From the NCBI GenBank assembly GCA_030770545.1, contig CM061098.1, positions 9,803,501 through 9,867,500 on the forward strand: 64,000 nt of DNA, written 5' to 3'. The number at the start of each line of letters is the position of its first letter. The first letter of the stretch is position 1. Shown here piece by piece: positions 47,901 through 62,100 of this stretch. The translations under genes and the position numbers were made by a program. A model generated the notes under the pieces. It saw only the letters and a program-made list of their open reading frames with translations. It was not told the DNA's origin and ran no database searches. This stretch comes from Macropodus opercularis. Taxonomy: Eukaryota > Chordata > Actinopteri > Anabantiformes > Osphronemidae.

Positions 47901-50900
47901 GACTGATTTGTTTAGCAGTGAAAGAGACTGATTTAGCCTGAAAGTATTCACAAACTTGAGACGAGTATGAAGAGGTTACAGCATCAACTTGGGACTTTTC
48001 AGTGTTTGCCTTTACAGTGTCTGCTATGTGTCATCACTGATGACCAGCTAAGCCTTGTTCACCATATCTTCACGAGAATCATGTGTCTCACAACTGACCA
48101 TACGTTTACACTTCAGACATATTGCGCAGCAAGTACGAATTAGTTTTAAATTTATACTGTATCTGCCAGCAAGTTTCAGATATAAAGAAATGTAGGGATC
48201 AGTGCATTTATAGTTGTTCTCTGTAGATTCAGGGCGTAATTAGCTTTCACGGCTGCTACTTTCCTTTGAGAAAACCCTGATAAGGGTAATCCATTTTCCC
48301 TCATGCTAAGGCAGCTGGGAACCCACTGCTGTGCTGAGTTACAGAGTTTTCTTGTCTGTCGCTGTGTCTTATCACGCTCAGAAGCAATAATAGCTAAAGA
48401 GGTGTTCACACATTTATTCTGGATCATCCATGGAGCTGAAAGTAAAAGTTGTGCACTGTGACTCCCTTGCAGTAAAACAAAATGTTGTAATTTAACGATT
48501 GTAACTTGTTAACGATTGTATGCTTCACAAACCTGCCATCTGCAACGACCGTAGTGGATTACGTGTACTTCAGCTATTGACCCATGGTTAGATGACAGAA
48601 CTGTCTGATTCGAACTCTAGACAAACTTCAAGAAAATAATAGCACTAACTAAAGATGATAAAGACTCACAAGTGTAAACATCATCCCAACACGGTGCGTC
48701 ATCGCAGTGCAGGCAAACAGACATGACTAACTTAAACAGTCAGTCTCAATGTCATTGTCGTTTTCTTTGTATAACCAGGTAGACAAATGCTGCAGCTTAT
48801 AACAGCAGGAGCACCCAGGGCTCAGGGGCACATGTCTAATACGTAACATGTGTGAAAGCATCTCTTAATGTGACGGTGAAACGTAGACAAGTTGTTACTA
48901 GCAGACGACGGTTCTGACATTGTTTCAAATGCGCGTTCATACTGTTCTTTCCAGTCCTAGTGTGTGGGAAGCTCCCCCTGTGAGGGAAGCTCCTCACTGC
49001 CGGTGAGGAGTCCAGAAACCTAATTTGCCTCTTCACGCTGCTCGGGAGCGATGCCCATCAGATTTAGGTGTTTTTGGTGCAGTGCATCTCTGTCTTTTGC
49101 AATTTCCCCTCCACCTCTTTGCGTCATTACTTTTAGACAATTCATTTATAACACTTACTGTAACTGCTTCCTCCTCTTCTGCAGCTAACTTCAGTGCTAT
49201 TAAAAACAATTCTCACACTGGAGTCTACTTAAATAGATGGCTGTTATGAAAACGTTTCATTCACTTTTAAACTACTTATTTAACTGCAAATCATCAAAGT
49301 TATTATTAGAAAGCTGATGATCAGAAGCCTCTGAATGAACTACAATGATTAAAGCATATTATCGTCTGCTGATCTATTGGACTTTGTCAGATTAAAGGTA
49401 AAGAACCATGCTAATTAAATTAATGTAACAAATACTCAGATTATAGTATTTTATCAACCATTAAGTCTAATAAATTATGAATGAGTATTGATGACTACAC
49501 TGATGAAGTGTAACAGTTAACAACTGACAGGGTAACATCAACACATTTAGTGGCGCCTGTATTTGCTTTGGAAACGTGAAAAAGAAGGCACCTTTACTGT
49601 CGCTTCCTGTGTCATCCTGCAAAAGTTATAGAAGGGATATTACAATTTTTCCTACTGTCCTTTTGTGTAGTTCTAAGTAAGAACCTTCTGAAAGTCAATT
49701 TGTGGTATAAAACGTTTTGGGTCTTTTTCTTTTTGCTGAATCAGAACTTTCAGCACCATGGACAGCTACCCACTGGCACATTCATTAAACATTGTGAGTG
49801 TGGGTTTCAAAGCCAAGGAATGTTCACATGGAATTGCTAGACAATAATAACAACAACAGCTCTAGAACCTCATGCCCAAACTTTCGGGTAAACCTTTGCA
49901 CCATTTCTGCTCTTCTTATTTTGAGGCCATATTTTCAGTTGATTATTTTGACATTTTCAAAATATTTACATACCTGCTGTTTGCTCAGGTATTAGAGCCT
50001 CAGAAAAGGTCTCCACCTTGTTGTTTTGATAAAGATGACATACAGTACAAACACAGCAGTGCCAGCAAAAGGAGTAAAACATCAAAGAGGACTGGAGGTT
50101 GCTTTTACAAGTCTGATATCTGTGGTGATTTAATGTGTTACTCAACATGCTGAACATTATCACATTATCATTTAGTCGCTAAATTAGTCTGAGCGTTTCA
50201 CCACATAGTCTGTTTACTGTCACTGATGTCCTTGATGAGGAACTGATTAGGCTACATATCCATAAACATCCATCGGGATGTTGAGACATTTATACTCTTT
50301 ATCCCATTTGCTGGCGGGTTTCATGCTCTACAAGTCGCCTCTTTCCACCCTATGTGGAACGTCAGATGTGTGATTGGATTTACAAATGCCCCCAAGAGGA
50401 CAAGCAATAGTGTGAATTGGTGTGTGATGAAAATGTAGTGTTTGGAAACGTGTTGCACCTTGCACAGTGGGACAAGCTCTGCAGATAGCATCTGAGAGGC
50501 TGACATGCTTTATGATCATGGTCTGTTTTAGGCAGGATGACTGAGCTTTTATCTGCAGTCACTGAAGTGGAACTGAAGTTCTCATGCACAAGTTAAGTTA
50601 CAGATACAAAGCTCATTAAGAAGCAGTGTATCACACACCACTGCTCCCCTTCGAACATCTCCTGCATACGTCCCTTTTCTCCTCCCGTCCCCACCTTCAC
50701 ATACACATATACAGCACATACACACAAGTGCTCATAACTGTGCGTTTTGTTTCATCTTTCTCCTCCCTACGTTATTTCCTGTCACTACCATCTCATTCCT
50801 TGCTAGGACACTGCTGCCTATTGTTTTGTTGCAGAAATATTGATTTATTACTTAACCACACACACACACAAACACACACTGCAGTGGGCCTGGACTGGAG

Positions 50901-52780
50901 CCTTTAAACTCAGAGGGAGGTAGGTCGCTGATTAACCTGCTCTAACAACATATTAACAATAAATAATAAAAACAAAAGCCCGCAATGAAGCCCAGGATTA
51001 GATTACTCTGAAGTCCATATCCAGCTACATGGTACAGCATAGTTGTAATATTTGTTCATATTTAATAGCCACATCTCACATCTCACCAGCTCCTTGGAGA
51101 AATACAGGGTACAAGTATCATAACTAATGTTATGCACACTGTAGAATAAGGCTTAAAGACATGTGACTGCAAATAAGCCATTTGACAGCAGCTGAAGGAC
51201 AAATGCTTGAGCTCATTTCCCTGACTGACTGTTCCAGATTTACTGTAAATGTCAGAGTAACCATCTAACACATGCCACGTAAATATTAACATATGCTGTG
51301 GTTAAATGTCTTGGAGATGTTTTAAAATCAAGTGTCTCATTATGTTTTGACTCATAAGCTGCTTATTGGCCTCAGTTCCACCACTCGCTCAAAAACATGA
51401 CGCAATTAAAAGCATTTGAAAACGAAAATGTGTTATTCAGGCCTTCAGCCTCATACTTTAACTTAGTTTTTCATGTTACCTAAAGCTGCATTCGTTAATG
51501 TTTGACACTTTGCTCATCAAAGTAAGCGTACAATGGGATGTGTTGTCTCTCGGCTGTTCTACTTCCCTTCATGTTTCTAGGTTACGCATTGGCCTTCTGT
51601 TATTTCAGCGAGACTGGCCCGTATTGTTGCCACTGTACAGCCTGCAAATCGGCCTCATCCGCCTTCTAGCAAACCTTAGGCAAGTCAGCCTTGCTGCAGC
51701 CACATGCAAGACTGTGCTAAAACTGAACTGAAAAAGAATGAAGATGCAGCGTTTTTTTCCACAAGGGAAGTTAACGTTAATGGTGGCTTTGCATCATGAA
51801 CCTTTGTGTCAGATAAAAAATAATTAAAAAAAAGAAGCAAGACGCAAACGTATCTAGTCTCCCAACAGTAACAACACATAGTCTTGAGTTGGTTTGGGTT
51901 TTCAGAAGACTGGAATAAACTCTGCTAGAAGTTATTCCAGATATATATATATATATACTGTAACAATTGCAAAGAACAATAGCAATGTTATAATACAGTA
52001 GAGAACTACAAACAATATGGAGTTAGAGGCAAAATCAGAAACTGGGACCAAAACACATGCAAACACTTCTTCCTGTGTGTCCTGTCATTTTCTCTCAAAT
52101 CATGTTGTAAATGTTTATTGATATGTTATGTTCACGCAACCCAAACTATTGTGTCTGTTTATCCTGATTCCGTTTAATGGACTTTAACTCTGGAAAATTT
52201 TGCAGTGGTCTGTAGATTTTACTTTTTCTACAAGTTCACTTAAAGCGCTGATCCTTTGGTAACAAATCAGTCCAGTCATTAAAGTAGTTCAGCAAACGAT
52301 AATAAAAGGTTGGCAAAAACAAAGCCTGCCTGCAGGGAGAGTGAATTACAACTTAGCAGATCCAGCTAAATACGGCTTGTAAAAAAGAAAACTATCTATT
52401 TACTCTAAATCCTGACAATACATCAGAAAAGTGCGAGCAGCAACGGAAGTATACGTCAGCTGGAACATTTAGAGAGAAGAGAAAAACGTTTTATGTGACA
52501 CTGAGGGAGATAGGAAACTGTAGCAAACACCTGCCTTCCTCTGTCCCCAAACAGGTCAATAAAACAGACAGAAAAGTTCCTCCACTAAAATGCGCTGCTC
52601 GTCAGAGACACCAACACAGGCACCAAAGCAGACACTCTGCCTGCTGAGCACATCCCCACACTTATTATGCAGCGGAAGAGAAAAGAGAAACAAGAGTGCA
52701 GCCAAAGCGAACAAAGCTCTAGAGACAGTCAAATCAGACATTCGCAGATAAAATATTTAAACATATATCGTTATATTCCG
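44961..52780. other. Intergenic region upstream of spock1
   Basis: No supportable gene. Only short, unconvincing open frames and minor simple repeats, such as (AC)n near 50,859-50,878 and (AT)n near 51,941-51,957. It probably carries regulatory sequence of the flanking genes, but I cannot point to specific sites. Confidence 0.5.
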
Positions 52781-53138
52781 CTCGAAACGAACGCCCCAGT
52801 TCTGTGGCCCATTTGTGAATTGTCTCTGTCCGCGGTGCTAAAATTGCGCCACCCTCAGCAGATCAACCTTCGCCGTGGGAGCGGAGACGTGCAGACGTTT
52901 CAGGCACCGGCCCAACCACGGATTTTACGGTTTATGTAACTTAATTGTGTTGAGTTTGGTGGACGCAGGAACCAAAATCCACTAGAGAACCGCGTGACTA
53001 AATTGAAATTTGTGTTTGCAATCCCGAACAGCATTTGGTCACGGCCCCTGCATCTTGCACGCGCCGTAGTGTGAACATAAAAAAATACAGTGTTAAAAAT
53101 CAATGACACGGTTTGTGCGTAACGGGAAGGGGGGGTGG

Positions 53139-53166
53139 GAGGGAGAGAGAGAGAGAGAGAGAGAGG
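53139..53166. repeat. (GA)n microsatellite in the spock1 promoter
   Basis: A near-perfect GA run of about 13 units just upstream of the likely first exon. GA/CT tracts are common in vertebrate promoters; any role here is unknown. Confidence 0.85.
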
Positions 53167-53199
53167 AGGCGGTATCTGGTAACCGAGGAGGTGGAGAAA

Positions 53200-53333
53200 G
53201 CTCCCGTTCCGCTCGTCCTCTCAGCTGCGTTTCAGCGTCATTCCTCCAAGCAGTCGGGTGCTGCCGGAGTGCCCGGGACCGTGGACTTATTTTCCCTCGG
53301 GAACTGAACCTGGACGACAGCAAACTATCCCAG
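53200..53333 (+). other. Putative non-coding exon 1 of spock1
   Basis: A good donor at 53,334 (tcccag|gtaggc) ends a GC-rich stretch; the 5' end is only estimated. It would splice over about 515 bp to the acceptor before 53,850, where the start codon lies. A non-coding first exon followed by a start-codon exon fits my understanding of mammalian SPOCK1. Confidence 0.5.
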
Positions 53334-53852
53334 GTAGGCAAAAGAGCTTTGTGTATTAAACAAACGCAATACAAGTCCACAGTCCAACCGTTTGTCGACT
53401 TTGGTGGCGCTGCTGCTGGATGGAGGAGAAAGCGGATGAAAGCGCAGTACAAAGCTCCAAGGGCCACAATAGTGTTGACGCGGCTAATTGCTTTTTAAAT
53501 TGGCGGAGGGGAAGCGCAGGAGCTAATCGTTTCGATGCCCCATCTGCCGCGGTGACAACTCTCCAATGTTTGTAATCCGATTAGAAGCAGGATCAGCAAA
53601 TTGGTCAAACGAGCGCTCTGCGCGCACCGACAACGTAACCCGCGGCTCCATTCTGCGCTTTAGGTTCTGTTGGACGTTCTGACCCATCTTGCGTCACAGT
53701 GCGAGAGTTCAGTGTTCGGTAAAGTGCTGCGTCCCGCTTCATCCTGCTCTTCTGGCACTTTGCAGCATCCTCCTCTCCCGTGTGTGTTTCTCGCTGTGAG
53801 TGGATCTAACCGTGTCATGCCCCCCTGCCTTCTCCTCTCTGTCTTTCAGAAG

Positions 53853-53987
53853 ATGTTCTTCTTCCTGCTGCCTGTCGTGGCTCTCTTGCTGAGCGGAGAA
53901 GCGGTGGTCTCCGGTAACAGTAACGACAAATGGCTGAGCACCGTGGCTCAGTACAATAAGGACAGATCCTGGAACAGATTCAGAGAT
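53853..53987 (+). CDS. Testican-1 (SPOCK1), first coding exon
   Basis: The exon begins after 'ctgtctttcag' at 53,849 and the start codon is 3 bp in. It codes 45 residues and ends at a donor (cagagat|gtgagt) in phase 0. Residues 1-20 (MFFFLLPVVALLLSGEAVVS) form a signal peptide. Residues 26-45 (KWLSTVAQYNKDRSWNRFRD) match the conserved N-terminal motif of testicans, nearer to testican-1 (QWLSTVSQYDRDK.WNRFRD) than to testican-2 or -3. Testicans are secreted calcium-binding proteoglycans with follistatin-like, EF-hand and thyroglobulin domains; those domains lie on later exons outside this window. Upstream in-frame codons before 53,850 are intronic. Confidence 0.85.
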
Positions 53988-56900
53988 GTGAGTTGAACTG
54001 AGAGCCACAGCATCTACCCCCAAAGGGCCATTATAATAAGCTCTGCTGTGTGTGTGCCTGTCAGTGTGTGTGGTTGTGTGTGTGGGGGGGTACACTACGC
54101 CCTTGATACCCTGTGAGTACTCCAGCACTTGCCAGCAGCATAATCCACCTTCTAGACACTGAGCGGAGAACGTTAACTTCTGTATGATGGACAATCTATT
54201 TTCTATGATTTTTCCTGGTGAAGAAACTACATTAGTTAATTCAAGTTAAAGTTGGGATTGTATACATATACTTTTGATCAGTGGACTGTGTTGCTGGGTT
54301 TAAAACAAAGCACTTCTTATATGGATGGTGCTGAAACTGCACTGAATTGCACCATCAGGTATCGTAGCTCTGTTGTAGGTAAAGTAAGAACTGACGCACA
54401 GTTGTTCCAGAGCTAGTGTTCAAGCTCTAAATGTATTTTTTAGTAACTCACACATGTTGTCTAACACAATACAAATAGTCTGGTAGAATGTCAGCAGAGG
54501 AACATGATGCATGAAGCATTTCGACTACTTCCATTTGATGAAGCACTGAGTCACAGTATATGTACGTGATGCTGCCAGACAATGTGATTTTACCTGCTCC
54601 AAAGCTAATGACGGAGACGTTAAAGGGATTAGGTGTATTTGTCCTGAATCCAATGTGTCATGAACTTTACGACCTGAGCTTCCTCGCGCTGTGCCGTTAC
54701 GCATTTTATTAGCCTGGACTCGGTCTTATTTCCCAAACGCTGGCTCGTGGTAGGAGAGTGCACGACCTGCTCCTTGGTGTGAGGAACCCAGCCATCTGCC
54801 GGTAACTCACAAATGGGGTAGAATACCTCAGAATCTCCTGTAAATAATTCACAACCCGAGACCAGATCTCAACTCCCACAGTCGTTTATTCATGCCATTT
54901 GTTGTTTGAGGAATTAGGACAAGCTCGCGTTGTTTTTATAGTATTTTGAAGACCAAAATATTACTGCAGGCTCTGCCTCTGGCTACAACCGGAGAAAACC
55001 TATGTAGAAGAGCACAACTCTAATTGAACCAGTTGTCATTGGGCTCACGCTGCAGTTCAAGCATTTCCATGTTACGGTATGATTCTGTTAGCTGCCTGCT
55101 GACATGATCTCCAGATATTTCAGCAGGCTGTGGCCCAACATTAGCCTTATTAGCGCCGGCCTTCCCCGTACAGTCTACTACAGCTGTGATGTGAGAGTTG
55201 TATTAGTCATGTCTGTTTAGACTCAGCTAGGGCTCCAATACCTGCAGTAGGTGTGTGTGTCTGTGTGTGTGTCCACTCTGTATTTCTCTCTGCGGTCTCC
55301 TGTGCAAATGAAACTCATTAACAGAAAACTGTCAGTGGAGGGGTGAGGACAGGAGCAGTGAGGGGGAAGGGGGATGAGCAATGGATACGGGGGAGAGGCT
55401 GTGACATTTGTGTTTAATATTTCAAGCAGAGCTAGCGACTAAATGCAGGAGCTGCGTTGTACTTATGTGTGTGTCCATGTCTGTGCACATTGTCTAAACC
55501 TATCGCGTGAGGAAACCTGCCGGCTGCAATTTGTCTCCGGCAACACTGGCTGTCTTTTGTGCCACTGGTTCTTCCTTTCTGTTGTATTCTTCGTAGTCAT
55601 TTCTCTCCTTCCTGTTTTGGCACAAACATTTTAATACCACAGTCAGCGGGAACCCAGAGTGTGAGGCAGGGTTCAGTATGAATTAGTTTATGAAAGCCAC
55701 CCGAATGTGATGATTGATCTTTAAATCTCCTCTTCAGGTCTTGAAATGCTCAAAGCGTCTTTTGCGCTGTGGATGTCTGACGCTCGGATGTAAGTCTCTG
55801 GTGTCAGTCACAATCAATGGTCTTACGTCACATGATGGGCAATTTCAAACTTTAGGCAATCAAAGTCATTGTAGCAGTTATATGTATGTTTACGTTTTCT
55901 AACCCTATAATGGAACTTAGCTTCATGTTTTGTTTCACCTCCATTCACTCTTAAAATGTGTGGGGGCCATGATTCGTCGCCTGATCGTGAGCCTTCGCGC
56001 TGTCGTCACTTGAAGCCCAGCTGCGTCTGCGAGAGCTTTGTGTCTGTCTGTTAGCTCATCCGTCCACCTTCCCCCCTCCTCGCCTTTATTTTCCACGTTT
56101 TTCTCCCATGCCTCGCTCCGTCCTCCCATTTCTTCCTCTGTCTCTGGAGCATTGAATGACCCTGTGCTCTCTCAAGCGTAGCCCCTCTCGGTCTCCTCCT
56201 CCCTCTCGCTCTGCCCTCGCCCGTGACTCCTCCTCTCTGCTGTTCTTTTCTGCCTGCCATGTTTCACTCTGCATCCCTGTTGATGAGCCACTTGATCCCT
56301 CCTGCATAATGCATGACAGTGTGTTTGTTGGCAGGGGAGTCGATGCAATACTTCTACTTAATAGTCAAACTTCAGGCAGCTTATCTTAAAAATTTAAAGA
56401 AAATGCGATTTGATTTATCATTTTGCTTAGTCATATTTATAATATCTACACTGTGTAACGCAGACAGACAAAATCCTGTTCACTGCCACTGAGAATGAAC
56501 AGAAATAAGTCTCTTCAGCGCTTTTCTAGGTACAAAAACATTTATTTAATCTGTGTCATTGTCACTTGCTGCAGACGTTTTCCCTGGTTTGCACAGACAA
56601 AAAGTGCATTTGTGGAATAGATGCTGAACCACACTGGCTTCAGCCTGAAGTGCACGGACAGGCTCGTGGGATGAGCTGCTCTAATTGTTCACACATCAGA
56701 CAACCGCTGTGTAAATGTCTGGAATTGGCCTCAAACAATGTGATTAGCTGAGTTGTTGTGAAAAGCTGGATCCTGCTCAGCCTGTTGGTCCGTTTGCAAC
56801 CGATTTCATTGTTTCTTAATCCTTAAATTTGATACATTTCTGTTGCCATTTTGTCAAATCGCGTATTATTTATACTAGTAGTATTATGGCTTCCCTTAGG

Positions 56901-57605
56901 TTACAATCACTGCCTTGATTTTCATGCACTTTTCTTCAGAATAAAGTATGGCTGCAGTGAATATACACACATTTGTGCGCGGCACTAAGCTAACTGTGTT
57001 TCAGACAGGGTCAGCTTTGTTGTAAGCCGCCAGCTGCCTTGTTTTGTTCGCTACATCAAAGTGTTCTGCTCAGAACAAAAGTGAATATGAGAGTTTCAGT
57101 TGGAAACAGCAGTGGAACTAGCAGCAGCGGTAACGACAGAAAGTATTATTATTAACCAATCTAGACCTGGACGCAGCAGCGCACAGGGTTGTTTCCATGG
57201 AGCGTCATTGTGTTGCCTCCACTCCGCACACAGAAACACAGCCAGTGTGTTTTGAAGGTGAGAGAATGAGGACTTCTCTTAATAAGCATAATTATAGTAG
57301 ATTATGGGTATTTGCTATAAAATGTAGCGAGCTCCTTCTGCTCATTTACCTCATTCACCTCAGGCATCAAAGCTTAATCTTGGCCTAATCTTGACAAAAC
57401 GACTTTAATAACAAATCATGTGCTGACGCTGACTCACGCTTCAGGACGTACCAGCCCACCAGTGGTTCCAACAGGGAAACTCACACAAAACATTCAGAAG
57501 TTAACATCTCTTCGCTGCTGGGCTGTTAATCTACACCTAGTGTAGATTAAAATGGTTACATTCTGATAGCTCCTTAACGATACGGTCAGTGAAAAGTGAC
57601 TTGGA

Positions 57606-57738
57606 CTTTCCTTTCCTTTTCCTTTCCTTTCCTTTCCTTTCCTTTCCTTTCCTTTCCTTTCCTTTCCTTTCCTTTCCTTTCCTTTCCTTTCCTTTCCTTT
57701 CCTTTCCTTTCCTTTCCTTTCCTTTTCCTTTCCTTCCC
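57606..57738. repeat. (TTTCC)n pentanucleotide array
   Basis: About 26 units of TTTCC with only slight disturbance at both ends. Both strands stay open over it, which makes spurious Lys/Gly/Glu- and Phe/Leu/Ser/Pro-rich frames. One strand is pure pyrimidine, so it may form unusual DNA structure. Confidence 0.95.
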
Positions 57739-59007
57739 CTTGTCTCAACTCCTGTGGCTCTTGTCACAATCTTTGTCTGCAAATAGTGACAGAAAAGCTG
57801 TCATTGCCATTCAGGCAGTTTCACTTATATCCTCAAGAGGTGGGAAAGTTGTTTTCACTTTTTGGAGCCATTTGTTGTCTCTCCTGAAGGAGGGTTTCTC
57901 ATGTCTGTCCTCCATCCCTTCCTGAAATCCTGTCCCACACTCTACATACAGTAGTAGCACACTGACAGGTTTACAGAATTGCATTAAATCCTATTTTGGA
58001 GGAACATTGGCTGTCTGCTGCACATTTTTCCTCATATATTTGGTGTAGCTGCCGCCGTATTTAGACTGTCTATTCATTAGCTGGCGGACACGGTGGCATG
58101 TGGACATTTTGTGCAGACTGCTGTGTGTGTGTGTGTGGTGCTGTGTGACTGTGTGGGTTAGTGTGTGCGTTCTTTCTCAGCTCAGTGTGTTGGTGAGAAT
58201 TAAATCTTGTCAGGTTTTATCAGCAATATTCTCCTTTCGGCATTGACCGTCTCTCCGGGGCTGCCAGTCACACACGCCCACTGTCTCCTTCAAGCAAAAC
58301 AAGAGGACTGAGCGTGCAAGTGGGATTGTTTGCGCGTGTGTGTGTATGGATGTTCGAATTAGTGTGTTTTTCTGCGGTGGAAACATCTGCGGTGATGGTT
58401 ATACTGCTGAGAGAGAGGTGGAGGGGCAGCTCAGACAAGACGGAGCCCAGAGTCACCTTCACCTTCCCTCACACGCGTACGAGCCACTGAATGAAAACTC
58501 CCCAACCCACATACAGTATTTCTGTCAATTAAGCGGAGACCTGGCTGAACAGCTGTCATTCTTTCTTATCTCTCCTCTGCTCCGTCCTCCATTTCTCGTT
58601 CTCCTCTTAAGCTGCCTCTGTACCTTCTCTTCACACAGCACCTTTTATCACCTCCACTCTCTCCTGACTCCTCCATCTCTCATTTTATACTCGACTAAGT
58701 CTTTTGTGAAACAATGCCTTTCAAAATAAACCTTTTTCTCTCTCAACCGTTCTGCTCTTCTCTCTTCAGCGGCTCTCCCTCTGCATGCAAATGTCCCACG
58801 TTGGGTTATTGATTTCAAATCAGAACATACCGATTTTAATCTCTGCACTGAAGGATTGTGGGTAAACATGATCCAGGCACACACACAGACATGCAGCTTC
58901 GCATTCACCCTGAAGCTCTTGGGGGCAATTGATTAGTAAATTTACGGAGCCTGATAATCCTGATTGGAACTTGATTTAATCAATAGAAGCGTGAAATGGC
59001 AGGAAGA

Positions 59008-59024
59008 CACACATAAACACACAT

Positions 59025-59098
<74 letters not shown>
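59008..59098. repeat. (AC)n microsatellite
   Basis: Starts as ACACATAA variants and continues as a perfect AC run of about 35 units, within the presumed spock1 intron. Confidence 0.95.
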
Positions 59099-59100
<2 letters not shown>

Positions 59101-62100
59101 GTGTTCAATTCAATAGCAGGGTAGATAAAGGTCACTGTCTCCCTTGACCAGGATGAATTAGGTTATGAAAGTTGTGTGTGTTTGTGTGTGTGATGGTAAA
59201 AGTGAGATAAATAGACAAAGCAGCAGAGCTAAACACTGCCAGTGTAATTTGGCTGATGATAAAAAACAAGATGTGGAAATAAAAGAGGTGGTGAGAGAAG
59301 AAAGGAAGAAGAGCTTTAATGTGAATCCCATCAATACTGGGGGCAAAACAAATGGGCAGAGGAAGAACAGGAGGATGGCACCAATGTGGACTCCATCATC
59401 AATGCAGCTCGTACTTGAGCGTATGCGGGGGGAGCGTTTCAGTCAGCTTTGTCATGGCAGCCCCTCCAGACTCTCTTCTATCTCTGTGGGAATCGTCTTT
59501 CTGCTGGTGCTGATATGAAGAGCTCCTGCTAAGCTGCTGGTTCTTTTGAGGAGATGCTGTCTGATTTGCTGCTTTTGTCTAAAGATTTACCAACACAGAG
59601 AAACCAGCCTCGGAACAGCCGAAAATACCTGAAATACTTCACCACCGTGTCTGTGGATCTCTTACTCGGAGACGAACACCTAAAGGTCTGCAGGTTTCTA
59701 AATGCGTATAACTGTTATCAAAGCACTACATAAAAATCTCTATTCATTCTTAATATAAAAGACGAGAAGTGCCACAGGGACCAATTAGTCCCAGTCAGTA
59801 GTCCTCTCTCGAAATGGAAATGATAATTTACTGTATACTTCTGTCTAAATGTGTTAGATCATTATGGACAATGTTCACGTGTGGAAATATTCTCAGAATA
59901 ATGAAATACGTGATGCATAATATTTCCGGCATGTCTGAACCAGCTGCAGCTAATTACTAAGTAGACGGTACGATCTGAGCAGGGGCAGCGGATGAACCCT
60001 GGCTCGCAGGGAAGTTCGCTATTAACGTGTGGCCACGTCAAATAAATTCAAACAATGATTATTTTTAAACCTCAAAAACAGAGACGAGCTCGACGTCTCC
60101 CTCACCTGGATACATTTAAACGGAGAAAGAGAAAAGCCGCACATTCACATTCTTTGGTGAACAATAAAAACCAACACAGCTTCCCCCTAAATTAGGTTTC
60201 CAGTGTTAATATGCCATTACCCTGCATGGAGCAGTGGTCCATGCGGCTTTCTCTCATTTCTAATTCTCATGGGCGTCTTCTGTTGTCTCACATGGTACTA
60301 ATGGCAGCCTTCTGTCAGCATATGTCTGTGATACTCATCTCTTAGCAGCTGCTGATCATGTGCATGGTGCCATCTGTAAAACATGCGTCGCTTTTTTTGA
60401 TCAGTGTTTCTCCATGTGACGGTAACAGTATAGACACACGCTACTTAGATTCGTTTCTCCCTGCTCTGAATGAGCGACTGTGAGTGTTTCTGTTGCCGTT
60501 AATGAAGACGTCACCCCCACAGCGAGCTGGTTCTTGTGTGATCAGATGTTTCACCCTCAGAGCTTGGCCCCTTCTACAACCCCTCCATATGCTAGTGTTT
60601 GATTTATCTTCTGATTATGAAGTTTTATAGGTTGAATCTAGGAGTGGAGATGAGCCATAGCAGCTTTATCTGCCATGCTAGTTGCGCTGCCAAAAAGAAA
60701 TCCCTGCTGGCACATACGTAAAGTAGCGCTGATGTTTTGGACGTGTGAGGCTTTGGGTTGATGCCTGCTCGCTGCTCTTTGCTTCATTTTTTCTATATCT
60801 TTAAACATGTGATTACAGAAGATGACCCAGAAACATAACACAACATGAAAGATAAATGAGAAAAGTGAATACGAGCTGCGATAAAGGGAGGAGCCGCTCA
60901 CTTTCACTACGTTCGCATTCACACATCGTTATTAGGAATGTGTTTGGCTACATATTGAGTTTCACACACATTACGATCAGTTATTGAATATAGAGCTGGA
61001 GATTGCACATTTAAAAGAAGTTTGTCCATCCCCGAGTGTCACAGTGTGAAATTAATAATGGCCAGTCTCCGTTTTACACCTCCTCAGTCGATCAGTGTCG
61101 GGATCTCTCCCTCCCTTTCTCGTCTCTCTTTTGCTCACGCTGATGTTTATGGTCTCAGATTGAATTGGTCATTATCTAATTTCCCCCTGAGGGAAGGGAT
61201 ACTGTTACTGTTTGTGTGTGTGAGAATGTGTGAGTTTGAAATATGTCTTGTCTGCCTCAATAATTCAGCAGGTTTCTGCTACTGGAGCTCATGTGATGCT
61301 CCTGGGAGAGAGAGAGAGGGGAAGAGAGAGAGAGGGAGGATGGAGAGACTTCCACAGCCATGTGGCAGATCTGTTCTGTGTAGCTTTTAGTGCCGTTTCA
61401 TATGCTTTGCTGCGTCATTTTGTAGATCTTTGCAGCTAAATAACTCTTCTTTGTGACAGCTGACCTCTTGGGAATTATGGGTAATAGCCAGGTGTAGGTG
61501 AGCCCGGAGGGAAGGAACGAATACTGCATGTAAAGTCATGGACTCTCTGTATGTGTTTGTGGACAGTTAAACCAGTCGCCCTATGGGCAATGCACTTAGA
61601 CGCCATTCGTTTCTCTGGAGACATAGTCAACCTGCTAAAATATGAAGTTAAATCTCTTTACCTCACCAGCGTGGTAACAAATGTTTCAGAATAAATACCC
61701 AGATTTTCTCATCTTGTTTATTAACACGACTGGTCATTTAAATTGTGATTTATGAACCAATTATCGGAGAAGTGTTAGTCTCAGGGGTGGTAATTAACCG
61801 TCACCTATGCCATGGCTGTGGTCTGGAGCTTTCACCACACGTTTCATCACTGCTCTGTCACGTTCATTAAGGCCGCGCTCACTCATTTTTTTGTTTTCTT
61901 GCTGCGCTGCAGTTGCAGAAGCCACAGAAGTTAAATTATAAAATTAATTTTGCTCTAATTAAATAAAGTGCCAAAGTTTTGGATGCACAAAACGCACAGT
62001 GTTATCTGAAGGTGAACCTGCTGTTGCACCGCTGCAGGTCCCTGAAGCTGCACAACAGAAAGAATCACTAAGCTTACGAGAAAGAACTTTGAGATATTGG

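Larger units (their letters stand above)
52780..53700 (+). promoter_or_regulatory. CpG-rich promoter region of spock1
   Basis: CpG and GC content are clearly higher than in the flanks. It spans a (GA)n tract at 53,141-53,164 and the putative first exon. No TATA box is evident at a fitting place, in keeping with a CpG-type promoter. Confidence 0.55.

Noticed and set aside
53670..53996. 108-codon frame covering the spock1 start
   Set aside because: Its left part lies before the acceptor at 53,849 and its end runs through the donor at 53,988. Only 53,853-53,987 matches testican.
57494..57782. Minus-strand Lys/Gly/Glu/Arg repeat proteins
   Set aside because: They are only the translation of the (TTTCC)n array in frames that lack stops; there is no gene structure around them.
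59165..59518. 117-codon frame in the spock1 intron as a candidate testican exon
   Set aside because: It lacks any follistatin, EF-hand or DDYF-type testican sequence and starts in a (GT)n tract.
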